A stretch of DNA of 64,000 nt from Lachancea kluyveri NRRL Y-12651 (taxonomy: Eukaryota > Ascomycota > Saccharomycetes > Saccharomycetales > Saccharomycetaceae). How positions within the stretch are numbered: position 1 is the first letter of the stretch; every line of letters starts with the position of its first letter. Below the pieces are notes generated by a model, which saw only the letters and a list, made by a program, of their open reading frames with translations, ran no database searches and was not told where the DNA came from. Of the stretch, positions 21,935 through 29,466 are shown one piece after another. Made by a program: the position numbers and the translations under genes. The stretch is taken from contig CM000687.1 of the NCBI GenBank assembly GCA_000149225.2, positions 424,501 to 488,500 on the forward strand, in the 5' to 3' direction.

Positions 21935-23035
21935 ATGAATAACAATACATTTTCCTACGGTGCTCCACCTCCACCTCCACCTCCACCCTCACAACCTTCG
22001 AATGTTCCAAAGCCTACCTCTTCAGGTCAGATACTGACACAAGACCGCAGCCAAAGTCCAGATAAAAGACAAAAGGTAGATTACCAACAACCGCAACAGA
22101 TATACAATTATCAACAGTCAATATACTACCCTCAATCTACTCCTGCCCCATACTACCCGGCTTATCAACAACCGTACGGATACTCTTATCAGCAACAGCA
22201 ACAACAACAGCAACATCATCATCAATACCAACAGCCATACATGAGTCAGTGGACTGGATATCCCATCAACTATTATTGTACAGGCACCTCCGAACAAGGT
22301 CAGATGACGGCCAACAATGTACAGAAAAATGTAGCTGATAATACAGTAAATCCTGCGAAGGCTTCCGATGGAGGTACAATGGTCAAGGAAGAACATCCAA
22401 AAGAAGCGGGTTGCATGGCTACAGAACAGAACACCGAAGAAATAACAGGTAAAACTGAAAACGATACAAAATTAAAAGACAAAGAGGAGGGTTTTGAACA
22501 TCAAAAGAGTGTACTAGCAGGCACTCAAAGTAAGCCGGTTGTTTCAATACCAGGAACTTCAATTACTCTAACATCTGCTGAAGATATAGAGAAGTGGCGT
22601 GAAGAAAGAAGAAAGATGTGGCTTTTAAAAATCTCTAATAACAAAGAAAAACACAGACAAGAACTAGGAGAGGAAGCAGAGGAGCCTCAGTGTAATGCCT
22701 TTCAACAAACCAAGAAGGAAAAACAGTTTATTCAAAAGATTCAAAATCAAGTCAACAGATTTAATCCTAGGCCCAACTTAAACATGGGCATCGTCCAACG
22801 AGTTATGGCCGATCAAAATTCTAAACTTTTGGATTTTATCAAAGAATTAGGTGACGCTAAACTACTTGAGTACGAGTTAAATGCTGAAGAAAAAGAGAAA
22901 CTATTTGGCAGCTACGACAGAAGAAACACATCTACCGATAACAGAAACAGTTGGAACAGCCCAAGAGATGTCCAGGACAAAGGCAGCGCACGCCCGAGAA
23001 ACCAATACAGAAAAAGACCGTTTAACAGTAGTTGA
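21935..23035 (+). CDS. RSA1: snoRNP assembly factor Rsa1
   Basis: NUFIP-family scaffold working with Hit1 and the R2TP complex in box C/D snoRNP assembly and 60S production. 366 residues from the ATG at 21935. The N-terminus has a polyproline run (APPPPPPPPSQP) and Q/Y-rich repeats. The conserved PEP/NUFIP element SIPGTSITLTSAEDIEKWRE (about residues 205-225), then RRKMWLLKISNNKEKH, is the Snu13-binding region. A second conserved block, KQFIQKIQNQVNR, follows. S. cerevisiae Rsa1 (YPL193W, 381 residues) has the same parts and the same convergent neighbour PRM3, 41 bp away here. Confidence 0.9.
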   Translation: MNNNTFSYGAPPPPPPPPSQPSNVPKPTSSGQILTQDRSQSPDKRQKVDYQQPQQIYNYQQSIYYPQSTPAPYYPAYQQPYGYSYQQQQQQQQHHHQYQQPYMSQWTGYPINYYCTGTSEQGQMTANNVQKNVADNTVNPAKASDGGTMVKEEHPKEAGCMATEQNTEEITGKTENDTKLKDKEEGFEHQKSVLAGTQSKPVVSIPGTSITLTSAEDIEKWREERRKMWLLKISNNKEKHRQELGEEAEEPQCNAFQQTKKEKQFIQKIQNQVNRFNPRPNLNMGIVQRVMADQNSKLLDFIKELGDAKLLEYELNAEEKEKLFGSYDRRNTSTDNRNSWNSPRDVQDKGSARPRNQYRKRPFNSS

Positions 23036-23076
23036 AGTATACGCAGATACAAAGAATGTACGCGTTCACACAAGGG

Positions 23077-23514
23077 TCACTTCTTTAGCCTTTCCAATAT
23101 TAGGTTAGTGACTACGGTGCTTACCGTAGCACCTATAAACGAACCATACAAAACACCCTTGAAAAATATGTCTGTCTGCTCATCAGAATTACGGGGATAC
23201 TTTGAAACATTTGATTTCTTGATTTGCTTGTTTCCCTCCAAAATTACTGTTTTTTTAATTACCTTGTTTGGCTTTTTGACATGTTTCGTGTTCTGGTTTG
23301 AGGCAGCACTGTGCGTTATTTTGCCATCCTTATACTTCACATACTTTGAAGATGCGTCATAGAAAATGTCATCACAAATGGCCTCACTCATTCCTTCATG
23401 AATACTTTTCTTATCTTTATGAGTAGGCAAATTATTCCTACTTTCTGGCGGTGCTGTATCACGACCTTGATTTTTGGAATCAGTTACTGTAAGCTGCTTT
23501 TTTTGGATTTCCAT
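23077..23514 (-). CDS. PRM3: Pheromone-regulated nuclear envelope fusion protein
   Basis: Peripheral outer-nuclear-envelope protein induced by pheromone and required for nuclear fusion in mating. 145 residues (133 in S. cerevisiae). The body is basic and lysine rich (VKKPNKVIKKTVILEGNKQI), and the C-terminus holds the single hydrophobic segment FFKGVLYGSFIGATVSTVVT ending in ERLKK, matching YQGAIFGSFLGAAVTTVLSN of Prm3. Position beside RSA1 equals YPL192C beside YPL193W. A pheromone response element lies 85 bp upstream. Confidence 0.9.
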   Translation of the reverse strand: MEIQKKQLTVTDSKNQGRDTAPPESRNNLPTHKDKKSIHEGMSEAICDDIFYDASSKYVKYKDGKITHSAASNQNTKHVKKPNKVIKKTVILEGNKQIKKSNVSKYPRNSDEQTDIFFKGVLYGSFIGATVSTVVTNLILERLKK

Positions 23515-24104
23515 TGTTTGAGGAATTAAATATCTGGTTGCTCTTTTAACCTTTATTTTGCATTTTCAATATAAATAATTCTTATAAACTATAAGCTCTG
23601 TTTCAAACTAGTTTCAGGGTAGAAATAAAAAAAAAAAGAAAACGTCTGTGTTGTCGTCGGGTCTGGGTTTCTCGAACAGTGTGGATGCTCTTAGTATCAA
23701 TGTCAGGATGACGGTTAATAATCCATACTGACTTGAAAGTTTTGAACAACAAGTACTCGCATCTTTTGTTTCTTCCTACTTTCATCTATGCATTCCTTCG
23801 TGTGCACTAACGATTGTGTATGCATCAACCTTTACACTATTTAATAGTAAGATAAAGCATATGATACCCCGCAACATGAGATATATGGCCGATCTGATAC
23901 CCAGAACCAAAATACTCCAGTGAAAATCCTGAAGCGTTAATCCATAAGAGTTTTGGAAAGACGTACCACTGGTTTCGGCAGACGATAAATCATGCAGTGT
24001 TCAATTAACAAAGCGCTTACGCTTACTAGCTTTACTGAGAAATTATAACGTATGCCAAAAATTGCCAAGCAAATTTAGTGATATTTATAGGACGAGTAAA
24101 AATT
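23515..24104. other. Intergenic region upstream of PRM3
   Basis: About 590 bp with the PRM3 promoter; apart from the TGAAACA site I see nothing. No tRNA or snoRNA signature. Confidence 0.5.
23599..23605 (-). promoter_or_regulatory. Pheromone response element (Ste12 site) of PRM3
   Basis: TGAAACA on the minus strand, the exact Ste12 consensus, 85 bp before the PRM3 ATG. A second, imperfect copy (AGTTTCA on plus, 23610-23616) follows. PRM3 is strongly pheromone-induced in S. cerevisiae. Confidence 0.7.
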
Positions 24105-24284
24105 CTATGTACTTATGATACATAACATCCCAAAATTTGAGCATTTAGATTCAGCATAAAATTTAATTACCAGTGGAACCACTATTTCGACATAAACCCA
24201 CCATATATAATCCACTATAAACCCAGTCAACACCAGAATAACGATAAAAAAAAGGACACACAGCACAGACAGAAATAGCAGCAT
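24105..24284 (-). CDS. Possible small hydrophobic protein downstream of the FHA gene
   Basis: 59 codons from an ATG 7 bp after the stop of the FHA gene, in a different frame. The peptide is almost wholly hydrophobic: MLLFLSVLCVLFFIVILVLT could span a membrane, and a second segment (YIWWVYVEIVVPLVIKFY) follows. I do not recognise it. It could be a chance frame in T/A-rich DNA or part of an older, longer C-terminus of the FHA protein. Confidence 0.2.
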   Translation of the reverse strand: MLLFLSVLCVLFFIVILVLTGFIVDYIWWVYVEIVVPLVIKFYAESKCSNFGMLCIIST

Positions 24285-24291
24285 AGGCCAC

Positions 24292-25437
24292 TTATTCCAT
24301 GTTAGCAAGGCTGACTAATAATCCAAGGGTTCCCACCGAACCCAACACAAAGCCAACTAACCCGCCAATAATGACCTCTTTCTTCTTAATGATCTTTGCA
24401 TCGTTACGGTTGATTATATATTTAGCTCCTTCAATCTTTAGTCTCTTAAGGGCGACATTCGTATCTGCGTCTTCTCCTTGGTCTTCAAGTATCCGCTTCT
24501 TAGATGAGCTTGGCGTACATTCAGAACTACTAGGAGAAACCGTCTCCTCACAAAAGCCCAATTTCCCCGGCAAGCCTTTCGCAATGTTTTCGGCAAAATA
24601 ATCCTTTCCTGCACTGACCTGTTTCTTTAAATCTTCGACTAACTCGTCTAACTCTTCGGCAAAATCCTCTCCCTCTTCGGTTTCGCCCGCAAATAGTGAC
24701 TGGTCCTCTTCTTCCACTGATTCTTGGTCGCTCAACAAAATCTGCTCACATTCTCTGACACGTTCTGTCTCGCTTCCAATTACAATGTTATAAGTACACT
24801 TATCTGCTTCCTCTTCCAGCGTTTCCGGGGGATAATTGTCATCGTCTTCCTCGTCGTAGTCAAAATCTTCACTGTAATTTAATTCAGAAGAAGAGTAACA
24901 GGTAGGAGATGGAGAGGATAAGACATATTCACACGTCCCATTGGTACAAGGCCTAGTGGCACAGGGACTGTCTTCGTAGGTTACATCATTGAGACATAAT
25001 TCATAGATTCCATTGACCGGATCACTCTCCCTTATACTTACCTGAAATTTCAACCTAGCAGCACGAACTTGCCCATCTGTAACTGGTTTGTTCATCTTGA
25101 TTAAACCGAACCTTTCACCGTTTTTTAAATCAATGATCTTAGCATACTCTTCCTGAGATTGCAAATCTACAATTCCGTGAGTACTATCTAAGTCTTTCAC
25201 ATAGATCCTGAACTGATCGAGACCACCAGCACCTTCCTCCTTACTCGAAGAGGCAAGTTTTTTGACACCCAAGAGAGCATGATTTTTGCTCAAACTTTTT
25301 TCGTCAAAGAAGAAGTTCTCAATCTGCGGGTAGCGATCGGGATCCTTATCACTCGCACGTCCAATAATCATCTCGAAGCTGCCATTTTCAGCGGTTTTAA
25401 CATCGAAAAAAACCTTCCTATTGTAATCCACAAACAT
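24292..25437 (-). CDS. FHA-domain protein with C-terminal membrane anchor (YGL081W-like)
   Basis: 381 residues. The N-terminal FHA domain (about 10-125) binds phosphothreonine peptides in other proteins; visible marks are EMIIGRASDK, SLSKNHALLG (the S-x-x-H pair) and LDSTHGIVD. The middle is acidic (DYDEEDDDNYPPETLEEEAD). The last 25 residues, VIIGGLVGFVLGSVGTLGLL, form one hydrophobic segment, so the protein is probably tail-anchored. Position between the MPC1 and MIY1 orthologues fits YGL081W, an uncharacterised S. cerevisiae gene. Vps64/Far10-type FHA tail-anchored proteins share the architecture but not the position. Confidence 0.75.
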   Translation of the reverse strand: MFVDYNRKVFFDVKTAENGSFEMIIGRASDKDPDRYPQIENFFFDEKSLSKNHALLGVKKLASSSKEEGAGGLDQFRIYVKDLDSTHGIVDLQSQEEYAKIIDLKNGERFGLIKMNKPVTDGQVRAARLKFQVSIRESDPVNGIYELCLNDVTYEDSPCATRPCTNGTCEYVLSSPSPTCYSSSELNYSEDFDYDEEDDDNYPPETLEEEADKCTYNIVIGSETERVRECEQILLSDQESVEEEDQSLFAGETEEGEDFAEELDELVEDLKKQVSAGKDYFAENIAKGLPGKLGFCEETVSPSSSECTPSSSKKRILEDQGEDADTNVALKRLKIEGAKYIINRNDAKIIKKKEVIIGGLVGFVLGSVGTLGLLVSLANME

Positions 25438-25723
25438 ATCAAACGTTCAAAGGATGCTTTGATATATTTGTCAACTAATTTCTTGTTAAAGGGAGGCGAA
25501 TATAATCAAAGATAACAAAACTCATCCCTTGCGCCAATCCCTAAAAAAAAAAAGATCACACGAAACGATTACGTCTACGCGCGGATGTGTGACGTCTGTA
25601 AAGGAAAAAGGAAGTAGAATTTCATAAGATTATTTCCATTTGTATTATTAATCGGTTCATCCAAGAGATATGCATAGGTACACATACTTTTATAGTTTAG
25701 CGAAGGGTAGAAATGAAATTTAA

Positions 25724-26833
25724 CTACATGATAATACAATTTTTTTTCAATTTATCTCTCTTCCTTCCGCCACTATGGTTTTTCTTCCTTTCTTTAGCCT
25801 TAGAAGTTTCCCTATCAGCTTTTTGTTTCTGAGTAGCATTATAATTCCTTTGCAGATTTCTCGCCACTCGCGCATCCTCTTCTTCTTGCAAACGTCTGGC
25901 TAATTCTTCATCTGCTAAGAATTCGTTGTTTTGTTGGTGAGAGTTTGTATCAAAAGATCTTGAGGCCTCAACGGGATCCAGGAACGGATTGGCATTGGAC
26001 GATGCTGCTGTTGCCTGAGTCCCGGTTTTTTGTAAGCTTACAGGGAAAAAATCGCCAGTATAGAATGTGTCCTGTGAACCATTAACAGATTTCAGGGATT
26101 GCCAAACTATATCTTTTCTATTTTTAAATCCCAAGTCTGTTACCAATAAGAACAACTCACCGTTGTTTTTGTAAATTGTAGCGAAATGATCGTTCCTAAA
26201 TAGTACAGCAAAAGAATTTTCGATTATGAGTTCTTTCAAATGATTCAAACCATATTCTGTTAGCTGAGTCGCGGTTCTTGCAAGGAACGATTTGATGAGG
26301 TTGGAATCAACCAAAATATCCTCCTGATTCTCACATTGCAGATTTCCCTGTTTAATATCATAGGCTTGGACTAAAACTCTCTGTGCCTCATCGTAAGAGT
26401 ATTTCGATAAATGTTCGTATTGAACTGGGTTTTGATTATAATCAACCAACCAGCCGTGAACTATACTAACATTGAAGAGACGGAAAAGAGACATTTCTAC
26501 ACCATCTTGGAAGGACCCGTTGAACATGGGATTGATGTTGAGTCCTGTGTGTAATTGTGGTAATAGCTGCAGCAATTGATTCACATCTGCGTTTGCACCC
26601 GAGGGATTTTGTACTCCAACGTTCGCCAACACAGTAACTAAATCATTGAGTGAAATGGTATCACTCTTCTGGACTAGTCTGATTAGTGCCTCTGCTTGTT
26701 GCGCGTGGTAAGGGGATAGCAGTAGGACGTTGCATAGAGCGACCAATGCACAAGGCCCATTCTCGTTTTGCAGAAGGATCTTGTGAAGCGCGCCATTGAC
26801 AGTCACAACTTTAGTGTCAAATTCTAAACTCAT
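25724..26833 (-). CDS. MIY1: MINDY-family K48-specific deubiquitinase, prenylated
   Basis: Cysteine peptidase trimming K48-linked ubiquitin chains. 369 residues. Catalytic Cys28 lies in LQNENGPCALVALCNVLLLS and catalytic His216 in RNDHFATIYKNNGE, the two MINDY hallmarks. A short helix with LADEELARRLQEEEDARVAR (about 300-320) is a ubiquitin-interacting-type motif. The C-terminus CIIM is a CaaX box for farnesylation, as predicted for S. cerevisiae YGL082W, so the enzyme is probably membrane-attached. The single gene stands for YGL082W and its duplicate YPL191C. Confidence 0.94.
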   Translation of the reverse strand: MSLEFDTKVVTVNGALHKILLQNENGPCALVALCNVLLLSPYHAQQAEALIRLVQKSDTISLNDLVTVLANVGVQNPSGANADVNQLLQLLPQLHTGLNINPMFNGSFQDGVEMSLFRLFNVSIVHGWLVDYNQNPVQYEHLSKYSYDEAQRVLVQAYDIKQGNLQCENQEDILVDSNLIKSFLARTATQLTEYGLNHLKELIIENSFAVLFRNDHFATIYKNNGELFLLVTDLGFKNRKDIVWQSLKSVNGSQDTFYTGDFFPVSLQKTGTQATAASSNANPFLDPVEASRSFDTNSHQQNNEFLADEELARRLQEEEDARVARNLQRNYNATQKQKADRETSKAKERKKNHSGGRKRDKLKKNCIIM

Positions 26834-26988
26834 TTTGAGGTGGTTTGGTAGTCCTACTTTAGTAATAAGTGTATCTAATTTACTATCTTGTAACTATACT
26901 GAGTCTACTATATAAAGATAGGGGTGTTCGAGGAATAACAAACAAAACCCACGTCGTTCCACGAAAATAGTCTTGAAACAGTTCTATA

Positions 26989-28890
26989 TCATTTCTGACG
27001 GAAGAAATTCATCAGAACTTGGACATTAATACATTGAAGTTCCCTATTGATAGTCAGTCTATTTCTGTTGTTATCATATGTCATGCCAAAATGGTGCTTG
27101 TCATTAGGAGAAACCCATCCAAATGGGCCTGGACCCCAATTAGGTGTATAGCATATCTCATCTGGTTCACATAATCTATTACACCTGTAAGCGAATGAGA
27201 CCCAATTCAGAGATTTTTTTAAAGAAGCTATCATTTCATGTGCTCGTTTAATTCTTGTAGAAGCATCATCATCATCCATTATTTCATTCAACAATTTGCT
27301 TTTAATAATTGGTTGGATTAAAAAATGGATGTCGTAGATTGTATCAATAATTTCCTTGACTACTCGAACCATAGAACTCCAAATCAGGTAATCTGACTCT
27401 GTAGTCAAAGGCTTCGTAGGGTGTGTATATTGGTAGATTGCAAACTTCTTGTTCTGTTCAAAGTCATTGCTACCAGTGTCATGCCAAAATCTCCTAATAA
27501 AATTCAAAGTGTGTACTGTGCTGTTGCGAGCTATCATCTCGGTAGAATCAGTGCTATTCAACACTTTGTCCAAGACTAGGATCAAAGGTGTAAATTTGTT
27601 GACAATTTCTTCGGAAACTAGCTGCCAGTTAGTACTTTGAGTAGAATCGAAACCCAATTGCAAGGCATTTTCTAAGTCTGCAAGAATTCCCAACTGCAAG
27701 TCTAACGAAGTATTGTTAGATAACAGCCTTCTCATATTCGGATCTGGACTTATCCAGGTTCTGTTTATGCCAGTAACCAGGTACCTATAATCCAGTTCAA
27801 TCCTTTTATCACCGGTGTCGTGAACCATACCTGCATATATGTGTTCAAACTCCAGCATTGCGTGCGTCTCTTGTAAATAATTTTCGATTCTATCTTCACC
27901 TTCCAAAATCAATTCTTGTTCTTTAGTCAACTCATCCTCAATCAATTCTCCGTCATCATTAATTGGCCAGCCATTCTCTCTTGTTAAATTGACCGGTGAC
28001 GGAAGCCCCAAGGCGGAGTCTACTGTAGGAAATGAGACATTCGACACTAATTCTGTGGAACCATTTAGGAAATCGCACAAAATTATTTCAAATCCAATCT
28101 CTAATCTAATTATACCATCTAAACCTAATGGCTCCCCCCATTTACAGATTCTCGAAGCAAATAGTCTTTCTTCTATCCAACCTCCTGGGTCTTCGGTCAA
28201 GTTCAGTTTTAAGGCTGCTATGTTTGAAAGTAGTTCTTGCGTATCCATCTCACCAGTTTTGGTTTTTGCAGCAGAAGCACCATCCACGTAGATCAACCTG
28301 TTCAAATCTCTTTTAGCTCTATATGTCATCATTGTCCAGATATTTCTTTCTACGGGAGGCCTTCTTATATCATTACTGTTATCGATGCTGTCGTTTTGAT
28401 TTGGAGGCATTAGGTTAGTTGATGGGGCCCCATTAGACGGATGGGAAGGCGGACTGTGACGGTCCCTTTTCAAACTTTCTTTACCTCTAGACTTCCTTCT
28501 TTGACCAAAACTGAAGCTAAACTCGTAATCCATCGCTAGCCATTCAAAGCTTTCTGGGATTTTTCCTGGCCCGGAGTGATACATTAAAGTACCCTTAGGA
28601 ATGACTGCTGGAAAATAGCAGACACCGACTGGATGAACATCTGAATCCTTTTGTTTGAGTGCTGCACTAACCGAATTGAAAAGGGCTGTGCTATTTAACA
28701 AGTCAATCGGTTTGGTAAAGAGATTATAGTTTTCCCACGATATATTTTGATCTTTAACTTTGGATCCCCCACTGCGTGTAGAAAACTGGGGTGCAGAGTA
28801 ATCTAATGAAAAATGTGTTTGATACAGAAATAAACACAGGTTTAAGATGAAAGAGGCTATTAATACATGTATTAAATAGCTTCTAGACAT
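26989..28890 (-). CDS. Unrecognised type II membrane / secretory-pathway protein
   Basis: 633 residues from the ATG at 28890; an in-frame TTG two codons earlier is disregarded. I recognise no S. cerevisiae homologue. Residues 6-26 (LIHVLIASFILNLCLFLYQT) form one signal anchor, and the rest carries many N-x-S/T sites (NNTS, NGST, NVS, NRT, NST), suggesting a lumenal or extracellular body. A conserved-looking part near residue 100 reads YHSGPGKIPESFEWLAMDYE, and the C-terminal 70 residues carry three cysteines in YRCNRLCEPDEICYTPNWGP and a fourth near the end. A disordered basic/proline linker (QRRKSRGKESLKRDRHSPPS) lies at about 135-170. It sits between MIY1 and NAB3, which are adjacent in S. 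cerevisiae, so the gene was lost there or gained here. Confidence 0.85.
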   Translation of the reverse strand: MSRSYLIHVLIASFILNLCLFLYQTHFSLDYSAPQFSTRSGGSKVKDQNISWENYNLFTKPIDLLNSTALFNSVSAALKQKDSDVHPVGVCYFPAVIPKGTLMYHSGPGKIPESFEWLAMDYEFSFSFGQRRKSRGKESLKRDRHSPPSHPSNGAPSTNLMPPNQNDSIDNSNDIRRPPVERNIWTMMTYRAKRDLNRLIYVDGASAAKTKTGEMDTQELLSNIAALKLNLTEDPGGWIEERLFASRICKWGEPLGLDGIIRLEIGFEIILCDFLNGSTELVSNVSFPTVDSALGLPSPVNLTRENGWPINDDGELIEDELTKEQELILEGEDRIENYLQETHAMLEFEHIYAGMVHDTGDKRIELDYRYLVTGINRTWISPDPNMRRLLSNNTSLDLQLGILADLENALQLGFDSTQSTNWQLVSEEIVNKFTPLILVLDKVLNSTDSTEMIARNSTVHTLNFIRRFWHDTGSNDFEQNKKFAIYQYTHPTKPLTTESDYLIWSSMVRVVKEIIDTIYDIHFLIQPIIKSKLLNEIMDDDDASTRIKRAHEMIASLKKSLNWVSFAYRCNRLCEPDEICYTPNWGPGPFGWVSPNDKHHFGMTYDNNRNRLTINRELQCINVQVLMNFFRQK

Positions 28891-29466
28891 ATTCAATATT
28901 CAAATAGAAGACTTTTAGAATGATTCGATAAAGTATGTTGCGTCCAGGTACTTAATTTTCCCTATTTGTATCTTTTTTCTAAAAGCTCTTGGCATTTGGT
29001 TGCCTGTGAAACGAACACGCCTCGTGAAGCTCGAAAGTGTAAAAAGACAGTTATTTTATTAGCGTGTGAAATTAAGTCACCCAGTTAACGCATATTTTAC
29101 ATCGGAAACCACAATTCGGAACCACAGAGGACATTACAACAAATTGTAAAGGAAACGTTTTGGAAGAACCGCAAAGGGTTGATTCCTTAGGTGTTGTAAG
29201 CCTCCAGGCTTCGATCAGGACACAATGTCTGGTTTGGAATCCTATTTTGGAGCAAGAACTGCCGTAGGGGTTGAGAGATTGCACGGCGGCCAAGAGTATT
29301 GGTTGCATTTTATTTTAAGACTAAGACTGTTGCCTATGGTTACAGTGTTTTACAATTTGCTGTTCAGTATAAAGCTATAAGAAAAGAAGAGAGAGAACGT
29401 GTATATTCACAAACCACAACAAGGCAAGATTGATTCTTTTCCAAGACGGCCATGTGCTTTTTTTTC
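28891..29466. other. Intergenic region with two weak small ORFs
   Basis: 576 bp between the unknown membrane protein gene and NAB3. The part 29050-29330 is richer in G and C than the flanks and contains an AAGCCTCCAGGCTT inverted repeat near 29200. ATG-started frames exist on both strands here (minus 29072-29308, 78 codons; plus from 29225, about 51 codons, MSGLESYFGARTAVGVERLH). I recognise neither. A structured RNA is another reading, but I could not find convincing snoRNA boxes. Confidence 0.35.
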
